Part shown: piece by piece, positions 6,801 through 13,880 of the stretch
Position numbering within the stretch: the first letter of the stretch is position 1
How the letters are laid out: every line of letters starts with the position of its first letter
NCBI GenBank assembly: GCA_004555425.1
Contig: SFID01000054.1
Span: 1 to 14,857, forward strand
Length of the DNA stretch: 14,857 nt
Direction of reading: 5' to 3'
Origin: Bacteroidales bacterium
GTDB lineage: Bacteria > Bacteroidota > Bacteroidia > Bacteroidales > Bacteroidaceae
The notes under the pieces: generated by a model
The model's input: only the letters and a program-made list of their open reading frames with translations
Database searches by the model: none
Told to the model about the DNA's origin: nothing
Position numbers and translations under genes: made by a program

Positions 6801-8298
6801 GCAGGGCTGCGGGGTCTGCGGAGACAATGGCCAGTTGCAGGTTGTGGCGTATCCACGAGCCGTCCAGTGTGATGTTTTCGTAGCGGTGGCTTTTGTAAGA
6901 AAACTGACCTACATTCACTTTCCCTTGGACCTGTGGCATTTCTGCATTAGTCAGGTCGCAGTTACCTGTGGCTGTGAGTGTTATGCCCGTAGGTAGTTCT
7001 GCATTTCCCAGCAGAACGTCGGGCTGTGCGCCTTCCACATTGATTTCTCCGCTGATGGATTTCCCAATGCCTTGCAGGCGGGCTTCCACTTGGCCAACGG
7101 CTGCGTGAAGTTGAGCGGTTAGGGCATGGCGTCCCGTTGTGGCCCAGTTAATTTGCGCTTGCAGGGAGAGGTCGCCCAACTTGTGCCATCCTGGGAAACG
7201 CAGAATGCCCGCCTTGGGATTTGATGTCGCCAAACCATTGATGAGGCTGCTCAGGGCAGTTTGTGAAATGGCGAGTTTATCCACACGGGCATCCACGCTG
7301 CTGAATTTTCCCTCGGTTCGGGCAAGGGAGGCACGGCCCAGCAGTTGAATGTTCCCCTCGGAATTGGAGAGGGAGAAGCGGTTGAGCAAAATGTTTTTGG
7401 GAGAAATCGCGTAGTCTGTTGTCAGTAAAAACTTTTGGTGAAGGTTGCGCAACTCTGGCACGAGGCAGACAAAGTCATCGCTGGAAACGGAAACCATCGG
7501 CAGATGCCCACGCAGTTCAATCGTCTGTAAGAGTTGTGCCAAGGACGAGGCATCATAGTTGGCTTGCAGGCGCGGCAGCGTCACTTCCGACTGGCCCAGC
7601 GCCAAATGAAACTCTTCCAGCGTGGCCTGTTTCCGTCCGGCGGCCAAGCGCATACGAAGGGAGCGCACGTGCAAACCGCTTTGTTCTTCAAAACTCAGGG
7701 AGCGCACACGCAGATTCAGACTGTCGGAGGTCAGACGCTTCAGGCTAATGCTTGCGTCAATGTCCTTGACAGCCAGATGGGCGGGATTCAGACGTTGGGG
7801 AGTGGTCGGTTGATAAAGTGCATCATACTGAACGTTGCACCGACGAATAATAATGGAGTTGATGCACAGGTTGAGTTTCGTGGGTTTGGTTTTGTCCTTG
7901 GACGAAAAAGCGTCAATAACAAATTGGAAATTCGTGGGGCTGTCTTTCTTCTCCTTGTATAGATGCACGTTTGCATCAAGCAAGGAGACGGTACGCAGGG
8001 TCACGTCGCCGCGCAGGATGGCCATTACCTCCACCTTGGCAGAAAGCAGGCCGGCTTGGAGCATCGTCTTGCCCGCTTGGTCCTTCAAGACGACATCGTG
8101 GAGTGTAGCGCGATTGAACAGGCCCAACTCTACGCGCCCGATGCTGACCTCTGTCTGCAATACTTCGGCAAGCCTATCCTCTATTTGGCGCGTCAGCCAC
8201 TGCTCGGCTGGGCCAAAGTTGACCAAGACGAGGAGCAGAAGATACGCGCTAAGAATAAGCGCAGCGAGGAAACGAACTATTTTACGGGCGTTGCGCAA
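3886..8298 (-). CDS. tamB: Translocation and assembly module protein TamB (DUF490 family)
   Basis: 1470 residues. TamB proteins are anchored in the inner membrane and span the periplasm as a long beta-taco groove, supporting outer-membrane protein insertion and lipid traffic together with a TamA- or TamL-type Omp85 partner. Visible here are one N-terminal membrane anchor (about residues 8-29, VRFLAALILSAYLLLLVLVNFG), a long beta-rich repetitive body with AsmA-like character, and the conserved C-terminal TamB region (about 1020-1440, with MDDKTGDRIELGGTGMLQAK near 1155). It ends in a basic tail, IRKKKKP. The start is a TTG at 8298: a TGA lies twelve codons upstream in frame, there is no ATG or GTG between, and the first internal Met is near residue 78, past the anchor. 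It is 49 bp downstream of the permease gene and probably cotranscribed with it. No TamA or TamL gene is in the window. Confidence 0.92.
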   Translation of the reverse strand: MRNARKIVRFLAALILSAYLLLLVLVNFGPAEQWLTRQIEDRLAEVLQTEVSIGRVELGLFNRATLHDVVLKDQAGKTMLQAGLLSAKVEVMAILRGDVTLRTVSLLDANVHLYKEKKDSPTNFQFVIDAFSSKDKTKPTKLNLCINSIIIRRCNVQYDALYQPTTPQRLNPAHLAVKDIDASISLKRLTSDSLNLRVRSLSFEEQSGLHVRSLRMRLAAGRKQATLEEFHLALGQSEVTLPRLQANYDASSLAQLLQTIELRGHLPMVSVSSDDFVCLVPELRNLHQKFLLTTDYAISPKNILLNRFSLSNSEGNIQLLGRASLARTEGKFSSVDARVDKLAISQTALSSLINGLATSNPKAGILRFPGWHKLGDLSLQAQINWATTGRHALTAQLHAAVGQVEARLQGIGKSISGEINVEGAQPDVLLGNAELPTGITLTATGNCDLTNAEMPQVQGKVNVGQFSYKSHRYENITLDGSWIRHNLQLAIVSADPAALLDAQIKGYFDGRQPSDVDAHIDLRHLNPSALGLDHKLLDGHTYAATIDGHLDALPLRGLAVHVKDFQMDGRSSCYVPFIDLQLQPSARGTHAMLYADFARVEVDGPLGADAIGQLARHLRSTLLQPRDTTGVTHPSNNEWEIRARCTDTEFLNKVLNIDFHLDGDAFVEGRIGGPNDEAMLSFHTPGLQFGSTRIGRPSLYLRGSQGAYSLLARGDKQMGQSLMTLELNAQTRHDTLTTHLAWEDEGKHHFCGAVQATTHAEAGDKWLTRFHPTDITIKDTLWQMSPGSLRWSKEAIEMNRIGMQRAGQSLHVSGRLSRNPNDILTADLKRIDVDYILSIFNIKPVEFGGHATGQIHLKGTLDTLSVSAPELDIPEFRFNKALLGHARIKGGFSTRDGRIMLDADIREEGVGYTMVKGYVSPKAKELYLQVNNKNTNLGFLDRYITGIFGPIEGRVSGDCLIHGKFQTLDFKGVEHGEICTEILATGVPYHLTDGTVTMSDGRFDFQDFKLSDRRGGTGSIRGYLGHQHLKNITYDFQVEANKLLVYDQARSLDLPFYATAFGTGRIHLMGRPGSFSADIRMRPEAGTRFYYMVESPETFSDGRLLRIQDADSVAAAAARLDLPTDSVVKHHVPQTASTDIRLDFALDMTPQARLFVIMDDKTGDRIELGGTGMLQAKFHNKGDFTMNGNYVIADGNYKMSIQDLIRKEFVFRPGGNINFTGIPFESDLNLRAVYTVPSVSLSDLNIGNNLSESSVPVGCVLNFGGKVGNPQITFDLELPRVSDDINRMVRSLISSEEDMNMQVLYLLGVGRFYTYDYASTEAAAKESQSSVAMKSFLSNTLSSQLNNILSNAMGNTNWTFGANLSTGRLGWNDMEVEGMLSGRLLNNRLIINGQFGYRDRPQYSNTNFVGDFNINYLLTPSGSVSLKAYSETNDRYFTKSSLTTQGAGIELKRSFSKFRELFTIRKKKKP

Positions 8299-8347
8299 GG
8301 GCTTCTTTGGGAGTTGGCGCTCGCAGTCTTTTCAGACGCGGCAGTGA

Positions 8348-9601
8348 TTATTCATACTGAATGGCCTTGGCGGGTTGGATATGTGCGATGACGAAACTCG
8401 GCACAATGAGCGAGAGCACGGTCACGATGAGTGTGGCTACGTTGAGCCCCAGAATCCACCAGCCATTGATAAGCACGGGAGCAGCACTGACGTAATAATT
8501 CTCGGGGTCAAGTTGCACCCATCCCCACCATTGCTGGCTAAGGATGATGCCCAGACCAATCAGGTTGCCCCACGCGAGGCCCTTCACCACAATCAGGGCC
8601 GCATAGATAATAAAGGTATGGCGAATGCGGCTACCTGTTGCGCCCATCGCCTTGAGCACACCGATGGTGCGCGTACGTTCGAGGATAAGAATCAGCAAGC
8701 CGCTAATCATCGTGAAGCCTGCCACGCCCATCATCAGCACAAGGATGACCCACACATTGAGGTTGAGCACCTCCAGCCACGAGAAGGCGGACGCGGTGTA
8801 GGGATGTTCCTTCACGGAGAGGGTAGAATAGACCGAGCCGTTGCGGTCTGTCTGTCCATTTATCTGCTTGCCTATCAGCGTCTGTACGTGGTCAAGGTTA
8901 GAGAAATCGTTCACGTAGATTTCCAGCATACTGCTTTGGTCCTGCGCCCAGTTGTTGAGCTGTCTCAAAGTGGCGATATCCGTCAGCACAAAGTGGCGGT
9001 CGAAGTGCGGCATGTTCGTATTGTAGATGCCTACGACCTCCAGACGGCGCATCTTGATGGTTTGCTCGAAGAAATAGGCATATACCTTTTGTCCCACCTT
9101 CAGCCCAAGGTTTTGGGCCTGCATCTGCGAGATGACAATTTGGTTGCTCATCTTGTCTCCCTTCCACTGTGGAATGCGTCCCTCCACCATTTGTTGGCGC
9201 ATAAATCTCAGGTCGTATTCTGGCCCTACGCCTTTCAGGCTGATGGTCTGGTAGGCACTGTCGGTTTTGAGGATGCCCATCTTCTGCGACACGCGCTGCA
9301 CGTGCTTCACACCAGGCGTCTGCTCGATTTGCTGCAACAACTGTGCGTCCGTCACGATGGGATAACTCTGGGGCGAGGCGAACGAACTGTCGTTGAGAAC
9401 CATCAGGTGCGAACTGAATCCCGTCAGTTTGTTGCTGATTTCCTGCTGGAAACCTTTGACAACAGATATACTAATAATCATAACGGCCAACCCCAAGGCT
9501 ACCCCAGCGGTAGCGATGCGAATGGCCAGTTTGCTAGCGCGGCGTTTGCGGTCGCCGGCAGCACTCTTATAGAATCTTCGGGCTAGAAAGAAGGTGAGCA
9601 A
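8348..9601 (-). CDS. LolC/LolE-family lipoprotein-releasing ABC transporter permease (FtsX-like)
   Basis: 417 residues with the layout of the LolC/E group: a short cytoplasmic start (FFLARRF), TM1 (about 26-48), a large periplasmic MacB-PCD-like domain (about 50-275), then TM2 (283-307), TM3 (330-354) and TM4 (381-404). The coupling-helix motif ERTRTIGVLKAMGATGSRIR at 308-327 contacts the ATPase in this family. By family role it would extract outer-membrane lipoproteins from the inner membrane with a LolD ATPase, which is not in this window, and LolA. The start is TTG at 9601, because an in-frame TAA lies three codons upstream and the next Met is residue 41, inside TM1. A heptamer array sits immediately upstream. 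MacB-type permeases are an alternative, but length and TM order favour LolC/E. Confidence 0.9.
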   Translation of the reverse strand: MLTFFLARRFYKSAAGDRKRRASKLAIRIATAGVALGLAVMIISISVVKGFQQEISNKLTGFSSHLMVLNDSSFASPQSYPIVTDAQLLQQIEQTPGVKHVQRVSQKMGILKTDSAYQTISLKGVGPEYDLRFMRQQMVEGRIPQWKGDKMSNQIVISQMQAQNLGLKVGQKVYAYFFEQTIKMRRLEVVGIYNTNMPHFDRHFVLTDIATLRQLNNWAQDQSSMLEIYVNDFSNLDHVQTLIGKQINGQTDRNGSVYSTLSVKEHPYTASAFSWLEVLNLNVWVILVLMMGVAGFTMISGLLILILERTRTIGVLKAMGATGSRIRHTFIIYAALIVVKGLAWGNLIGLGIILSQQWWGWVQLDPENYYVSAAPVLINGWWILGLNVATLIVTVLSLIVPSFVIAHIQPAKAIQYE

Positions 9602-9604
9602 AAA

Positions 9605-9635
9605 TAGTTAGGAGTTAGGAGTTAGGAGTTAGGAG
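9605..9635. repeat. Heptamer array D (GGAGTTA variant) abutting the permease start
   Basis: Four to five perfect TTAGGAG units beginning four bases from the TTG start codon. The unit differs from the other arrays by one base (GGAGTTA instead of GGAATTA) and is homogeneous within the array, so the array expanded after the change. Confidence 0.8.
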
Positions 9636-9677
9636 TGGGGAAATTGGAGTCTGACCTCATTAAAAAGAAAATGGAGG

Positions 9678-9900
9678 AACGTGAAAGTACCGCACCTTGC
9701 TTGCAAGGTGTGAGTACGGAGTTTGTTCTCATTGCAAGGCAATGTACCGCACGTTGCTTGCAACGTGTGGCTCAGCGGAAATGATACCTATATAATAAGG
9801 TATAGAATATTTGCTATCCGCTGAGCCGCACGTATATATAACAAGGTATAGAATGCGTGTCGTCCGCTGAGCCACACGTTGCAAGCAACGTGCGGTACAT
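9678..9900. mobile_element. MITE/REPIN-like element, copy 2, truncated on the right
   Basis: It begins AACGTGAAAGTACCGCACC as in the intact copy at 12140, and keeps the inner inverted arms: GTACCGCACGTTGCTTGCAA near 9744-9763 and its complement near 9877-9898. An AT-rich centre contains GGTATAGAAT twice. It contains the palindromes ACCTTGC-TT-GCAAGGT and CACGTTGC-TT-GCAACGTG. The outer right arm, about 64 bp, is missing: similarity stops at GTACAT, directly against the aminotransferase stop codon. No coding capacity. Confidence 0.8.
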
Positions 9901-11106
9901 TCATTTCACACCAAAGAGCCCATTATAAGCCTCCAGTGCCTTCTCCAAAACAAGGAGGGCGCGCGTGAGGTCTTCCTTGTTCAGCACATAGGCAATGCGC
10001 ACTTGGTCGCGGCCCGCACCAGGCGTGGTATAGAAGCCGGCGGCGGGGGCCATCATCACGGTGGCACCTTCATATTCAAAATCCGTCAGACACCAGGCGC
10101 AGAACTTCTCGGCATCGTCCACGGGTAGTTTCGCCACGGTGTAGAAGGCTCCCATCGGGATGGGCGAATAGACGCCGGGGATGCGGTTGAGCCCGTCGAT
10201 GAGGCATTTGCGTCGCTCCACGTATTCGTCGTACACCTCCAGGGCGTAGTCCTCCGTGGCATCCAGCGAGGCTTCGGCCACAATCTGTCCGATGAGGGGC
10301 GGACTGAGGCGCGCCTGGCAGAATTTCATAACGGCCTTGCGCACTTCCTCGTTCTTTGTGATGAGCGCGCCGATGCGGATGCCGCATTCCGAGTAGCGTT
10401 TCGACACGGAGTCAATCAGCACCACGTTGTTCTCAATGCCTTCCAAGTGGCAGGCGGAGATATAGGGCGAACCCGTGTAGATAAATTCGCGATACACTTC
10501 GTCGGAGAAGAGGTAGAGGTCGTACTTCTTCACGAGGTCGCGTATCTGGTTCATCTCGCGGCGGGTGTAGAGGTAGCCCGTGGGGTTGTTGGGGTTGCAG
10601 ATGAGGATGGCGCGGGTGCGCTCGTTGATGAGTTCCTCGAATTTCTCCACCTTGGGCAGGGAGAAACCTTCCTCAATCGTGGTGGCGATGGTGCGAATCT
10701 TCGCGCCGGCCGAAATGGCAAAGGCCATGTAGTTGGCATAGGCGGGTTCGGGCACGATAATCTCGTCGCCAGGATTCAGGCACGACATAAAGGCGAACAG
10801 CACCGCTTCGCTACCGCCCGAGGTGATGATGATATCGTCGGCCGAGAGGTGGATGTTGTACTTCTCGTAGTATTTGGTGAGTTTTTCGCGATACGAGCGG
10901 AAACCCTGGCTGGGGCTGTACTCCAACACCTTGCGGTCAATCTTGCGCAGGGCGTCCAGTCCAGCTTGCGGGGTAGGCAGGTCGGGCTGTCCGATATTGA
11001 GATGATAGACATGTACGCCTCTATCCTTGGCAGCGGTGGCCAAGGGAGCCAGTTTGCGAATGGGCGAAGAGGGCATTTCGATGGCTCTATCAGAAATCTT
11101 TGGCAT
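9901..11106 (-). CDS. Class I/II PLP-dependent aminotransferase (AspC-like)
   Basis: 401 residues, fold type I aminotransferase, cytoplasmic. Family landmarks are present: HLNIGQPDLPTP (residues 35-46), the SGGSEAV phosphate-cup segment (96-102), NPNNPTG (171-177), the cofactor aspartate in SDEVYREF (Asp202, Tyr205), the Schiff-base lysine Lys236 in DSVSKRYSECGIRIG, and the carboxylate-binding Arg370 in DQVRIAY. Such enzymes transfer amino groups between amino acids and 2-oxo acids. Substrate choice (aspartate, aromatic or others) cannot be settled from motifs, so no symbol is given. Length is normal for the family. The ATG at 11106 follows a TACCTTTG promoter element at a short distance, so the gene probably has its own promoter. 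Its stop codon directly adjoins a truncated MITE-like element. Confidence 0.93.
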   Translation of the reverse strand: MPKISDRAIEMPSSPIRKLAPLATAAKDRGVHVYHLNIGQPDLPTPQAGLDALRKIDRKVLEYSPSQGFRSYREKLTKYYEKYNIHLSADDIIITSGGSEAVLFAFMSCLNPGDEIIVPEPAYANYMAFAISAGAKIRTIATTIEEGFSLPKVEKFEELINERTRAILICNPNNPTGYLYTRREMNQIRDLVKKYDLYLFSDEVYREFIYTGSPYISACHLEGIENNVVLIDSVSKRYSECGIRIGALITKNEEVRKAVMKFCQARLSPPLIGQIVAEASLDATEDYALEVYDEYVERRKCLIDGLNRIPGVYSPIPMGAFYTVAKLPVDDAEKFCAWCLTDFEYEGATVMMAPAAGFYTTPGAGRDQVRIAYVLNKEDLTRALLVLEKALEAYNGLFGVK

Positions 11107-11131
11107 TTATTCTTCGTTTTTGATGGGAATG

Positions 11132-11139
11132 CAAAGGTA
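11132..11139 (-). promoter_or_regulatory. -7 promoter element (TACCTTTG) of the aminotransferase gene
   Basis: Minus-strand TACCTTTGC matches TAnnTTTG fully. It would place the start of transcription near 11125, leaving a leader of about 20 nt. Just upstream, 11149-11164 is a dyad TAGAA-N6-TTCTA between the -7 and -33 regions, which might bind a regulator; that is a weak inference. Confidence 0.6.
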
Positions 11140-11164
11140 CGAAATTCCTAGAAGGTAGGTTCTA

Positions 11165-11208
11165 AAAATATTGTTTTAATAGCAGGTTGGCGTGCAGGGA
11201 CCTGTGCT
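11165..11208 (-). terminator. Possible weak intrinsic terminator after uridine phosphorylase
   Basis: On the minus strand AGCACAGGT...ACCTGCT can pair with a two-base bulge, starting inside the stop codon, and is followed by ATTAAAACAATATTTTT. The stem is imperfect and the loop is 12 bases, so the call is tentative. Confidence 0.35.
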
Positions 11209-12085
11209 AGATGCGCTCCAGCACCAGACGGATGAGGTTGTCAATGCTGTTCTTGTAGTTGGGATTGGCTTTGCCCGCCACGCGGTTGGCAATAACCATG
11301 CAGCATGTCATCGCCTTGTGGCCCAGCAGGAGCGACAGACCGGCCAGCGCGCTGCTCTCCATCTCGAAGTTGGTGATGCGCTTTCCTTCCGAGCTGACGA
11401 AATTCATGATTTTTTCATTCTGCTGCGGGTCGGCCAGGGGGATGCGCAGGCGGCGGCCCTGTGGTCCGAAGAATCCGCCCGCCGCAATCGTTACGCCGCG
11501 CACCATTTCCTCGCCTGCAATGCGGTCGATGAGTTCGGCGTTGGCCCGCACCACGTAGGGATGGGGGATGCACTGATTGCCCTTCCATGCCATGTGCTTC
11601 ACGAATTCGGCTTCAAAGGCGAGGTCGCACACCTGGTCGCGGCCGCCGTAGAAATTCAGCAGGCCGTCGAAACCGATACTCCGTTCGCTGGCCACGAAGG
11701 TGCCCTCGGGTGTGAAGGGTTGCAGGCCGCCGCAGGTGCCGATGCGCACCAGTTCGAGCGTGCGGTGCTCGGGGCGGTCCGTGCGTGTGGCAAAGTCGAT
11801 GTTGGCCAGCGCGTCCAGTTCGTTCATAACGATGTCTATGTTGTCGCAACCGATGCCTGTGGACAGCACGGTGATGCGCTTGCCCTGATACAGGCCCGTC
11901 ACGGTGCGAAACTCGCGGCTCTCCACTTCGCACTCCTTGCTCTCAAAGTGGGAGGCTACAAGGGCCACGCGGCCAGGGTCGCCCACGAGAATCACCTTGT
12001 CGGCCAACTGCTCAGGACGTACGTGCAGGTGGAAAATACTGCCATCGGGATTGATGATGAGTTCGGATTCGGGATATGTTTTCAT
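11207..12085 (-). CDS. udp: Uridine phosphorylase / nucleoside phosphorylase (PNP_UDP_1 family)
   Basis: 292 residues. It cleaves uridine (and often deoxyuridine) with phosphate to uracil and ribose-1-phosphate in pyrimidine salvage. Seen in order: VILVGDPGRVA (31-41, phosphate-binding loop), LSTGIGCDNIDIVMNEL (74-90), VRIGTCGGLQ (113-122, phosphate and ribose site), and ITNFEMESSALAGLSLLLG (237-255), where the FEMES motif holds the ribose-binding Met-Glu pair. It is about 40 residues longer than E. coli Udp (253), with an N-terminal extension. The purine-specific subgroup is less likely given overall similarity to uridine phosphorylases, but substrate is inferred. The ATG follows GTTCT and a heptamer array; no TAnnTTTG box is visible within 60 bp upstream. 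Confidence 0.92.
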   Translation of the reverse strand: MKTYPESELIINPDGSIFHLHVRPEQLADKVILVGDPGRVALVASHFESKECEVESREFRTVTGLYQGKRITVLSTGIGCDNIDIVMNELDALANIDFATRTDRPEHRTLELVRIGTCGGLQPFTPEGTFVASERSIGFDGLLNFYGGRDQVCDLAFEAEFVKHMAWKGNQCIPHPYVVRANAELIDRIAGEEMVRGVTIAAGGFFGPQGRRLRIPLADPQQNEKIMNFVSSEGKRITNFEMESSALAGLSLLLGHKAMTCCMVIANRVAGKANPNYKNSIDNLIRLVLERI

Positions 12086-12090
12086 AGAAC

Positions 12091-12137
12091 TTTGTTCAAT
12101 TAGGAATTAGGAATGAGAAATTAGGAATGAGGAATTG
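12091..12137. repeat. Heptamer array E (GGAATTA/GGAATGA) upstream of uridine phosphorylase
   Basis: TTTGTTCAATTAGGAATTAGG followed by degenerate units (GGAATGA, GAAATTA, GGAATGA, GGAATTG), starting six bases upstream of the udp ATG and ending at the left end of the intact MITE-like element. Confidence 0.75.
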
Positions 12138-12139
12138 GT

Positions 12140-12460
12140 GTAACGTGAAAGTACCGCACCTTGCTTGCAAGGTGTGAGTACTGAGTTCGTACTCATTGCA
12201 AGGAAAGGTGTGAGTACGGAGTTAGTTCTCATTGCAAGGTAATGTACCGCACCTTGCTTGCAAGGTGTGGCTCTGCGGAAATGATACAATAGAATGCGAG
12301 TGGTCCGCTGAGCCGCACACATATATATATTATATAATGGTATAGAATGCGTGTTGTTCGCTGAGCCACACGTTGCAAGCAACGTGCGGTACATTGCCTT
12401 GCAATGAGAACGAACACCATACTCACACCTTGCAAGCAAGGTGCGGTACTTTCACGTTAC
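12140..12460. mobile_element. Intact 321-bp MITE/REPIN-like element
   Basis: The ends are perfect 41-bp inverted repeats (12140-12180 against 12420-12460, starting GTAACGTGAAAGTACCGC). Imperfect similarity continues to about 64 bp, through CTCATTGCAAGG. Each arm itself contains a hairpin, ACCTTGC-TT-GCAAGGT. Inner inverted arms follow (12244-12276 against about 12359-12393), in which the stem has changed to ACGTTGC/GCAACGT on one side. The left arm holds an extra tandem copy of about 36 bp (12203-12239). The centre is AT-rich with TATAGAATGC motifs. There is no transposase frame and no obvious target duplication. The layout of nested hairpins inside terminal inverted repeats is that of MITEs or REPINs mobilised in trans. 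Confidence 0.85.
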
Positions 12461-12464
12461 TCAG

Positions 12465-12520
12465 GACTATCGAGCAGGCAGCCGCAGGCTGCGTTGAAAC
12501 TGCAGTCGCGCAGTGACCGC
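12465..12520. repeat. Two GCA-loop hairpins immediately 3' of the PD40 protein gene
   Basis: GACTATCG (12465-12472) leads to GCAGCC-gca-GGCTGC (12478-12492), the linker GTTGAAACT (12493-12501) and GTCGC-gca-GTGAC (12505-12517), the last with one G-T pair. The array ends three bases from the TAG stop at 12521-12523. Motif, linker, loop and place relative to the stop codon repeat what is seen after tamB, 8.6 kb away. Confidence 0.8.
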
Positions 12521-13795
12521 CTACTGCAACTCCGCACTGCGCATATTCTTCTCCAGCGTCTTCACCTGTTGGGCCAGTGCTGAGCAGTCCTGTTCCAGTT
12601 TGAGAATGGCTGCATTGGAGGCTTCGCTGCGATGCTCCTTGGGCGTGGTGGCTAGGTTCTTGCGCGAGGATTCCAGCAACTGCTCCAACTTCACCAGTCG
12701 TGCCTTTTCGCTCTGCCATTGTTCGGCAATGCGGCGTGCGGCATCGCTCTTGAACTGCTGGAGCGAGGTATATACCGTTTGGTCGTTGATGACGAATCGC
12801 GGTGTGGTTGCCTCGTTGTCGCCCGATGTGTGGGGTGTGGCGTGCAGGCGTTGGCGCGCATCGGCCACCAGTTCGGCATCCGTTTGCGTCTCGGCAATGC
12901 TGGCAATGCGCGCGGCGCGGCGCAGTTGTTCCTTGCCCTGCACGTCTTCGGGCGCAATGGCAAAGGTCTCGCGCATCGTATTGGGCTGGAAGAAATAGAT
13001 GCACACCTTGTCGGCAGGCTGTCGGCGGTCGGTGACAAACCAGCCCACGTTGCTCAGTTCGTCCACCACGTACATATAGTCGTTGGCAGGACTGTTGAAG
13101 GGCATACCGATGTTTTCGGGGTGCACGTAACTCTTGCTTTCAGCGTTGTAGCGGGTCACGTAGATGTCGTAGCCGCCCAGTCCCTCGGCCGTTTGGGCCG
13201 CGAAGTAGAGGGTCTGGCCGTCCTGCATCACGAAGGGGTAACCCTGTTGGCCTTCCAGTTCGCAGAGGCCGGGCAGCAGGGTGGGGGCTGTCCATTCACC
13301 GGCGATGAGGGAGGATGAGCAGAGTTTGCTCACGCCCGTTGTGTCCATCGTATGGTAGAAGATGATGTCGGCCAACTGGTTGCGGTAGGCCGTGATGCTG
13401 GCAGCGGGGCTATCGGCAGGCACGCCTTTCATCAGGTCGCCCAGTCGGCCCACCTTTCCACAGTCACTGTGGAGGGGGAATGCTTGCAGGAAAGCATCGC
13501 GGCTGACCACGAGGCTGTCAATGAAGACCACTCTCTCCGTACCCTCCATCATCTGTTGTGCCCGCTGCACCTGTCGCAGGTCGGCCTCCACCTGTGTGGT
13601 GGGCTTCTTCAAGCGTTTGAGGCTGGCCAGTTCGCCTTCCAGCAGGGTGCGTGCTTCGCTCCAGCGGTATTGCTCCATCAGTTTGTGAACGGAGGACGTT
13701 GCCGCGGGCGTAGTGGCGGTTTTCTGTTGTGCCAGAGCGGTAGTTGCCACGAGGCTAGAGCCCAAGAGTAGGGCCAGTATGCAGATTTTCTTCAT
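12521..13795 (-). CDS. Secreted PD40-repeat and coiled-coil protein of unknown function
   Basis: 424 residues from the ATG at 13795. A TTG five codons upstream is in frame, but the signal peptide MKKICILALLLGSSLVATTALA with a likely cleavage after ALA22 fits the ATG. After a helical, possibly TPR-like segment (35-90, QYRWSEARTLLEGEL) comes a beta-propeller-like PD40 region (about 166-272). Its hallmarks are WTAPTLLPG, YPFVMQDGQTLYFAAQ and LGGYDIYVTRYN, as in the WD40-like modules often joined to OmpA domains in Bacteroidota. No OmpA domain is present. Residues 345-424 are charged helix, probably coiled coil. A periplasmic scaffold or envelope role is likely, but I cannot name a function. A promoter of the TAATTTTG type lies 35 bp upstream. 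Confidence 0.85.
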   Translation of the reverse strand: MKKICILALLLGSSLVATTALAQQKTATTPAATSSVHKLMEQYRWSEARTLLEGELASLKRLKKPTTQVEADLRQVQRAQQMMEGTERVVFIDSLVVSRDAFLQAFPLHSDCGKVGRLGDLMKGVPADSPAASITAYRNQLADIIFYHTMDTTGVSKLCSSSLIAGEWTAPTLLPGLCELEGQQGYPFVMQDGQTLYFAAQTAEGLGGYDIYVTRYNAESKSYVHPENIGMPFNSPANDYMYVVDELSNVGWFVTDRRQPADKVCIYFFQPNTMRETFAIAPEDVQGKEQLRRAARIASIAETQTDAELVADARQRLHATPHTSGDNEATTPRFVINDQTVYTSLQQFKSDAARRIAEQWQSEKARLVKLEQLLESSRKNLATTPKEHRSEASNAAILKLEQDCSALAQQVKTLEKNMRSAELQ

Positions 13796-13829
13796 GCGGA
13801 TGCGTATCAAAGGTAAGTTACTCGTTGGG

Positions 13830-13837
13830 CAAAATTA
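13830..13837 (-). promoter_or_regulatory. -7 promoter element (TAATTTTG) of the PD40 protein gene
   Basis: Minus-strand TAATTTTGCC matches the Bacteroidota -7 consensus and would give a leader near 28 nt. A second match, TACCTTTG, lies closer to the gene, but it would start transcription almost at the ATG. Heptamer array F begins about 45 bp upstream of this box. Confidence 0.55.
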
Positions 13838-13880
13838 CATCTTTCTTTTTATATGGCGTAGTTGTCGGGGAAATCTTTTT

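Noticed and set aside
12140..12460. Non-coding RNA gene in place of a mobile element
   Set aside because: The symmetric inverted ends and a second truncated copy at another locus favour a dispersed element, though a transcript from it is not excluded.
12521..13810. TTG start at 13810 for the PD40 protein
   Set aside because: It would put MIRIR before a signal peptide that begins cleanly at the ATG five codons later.
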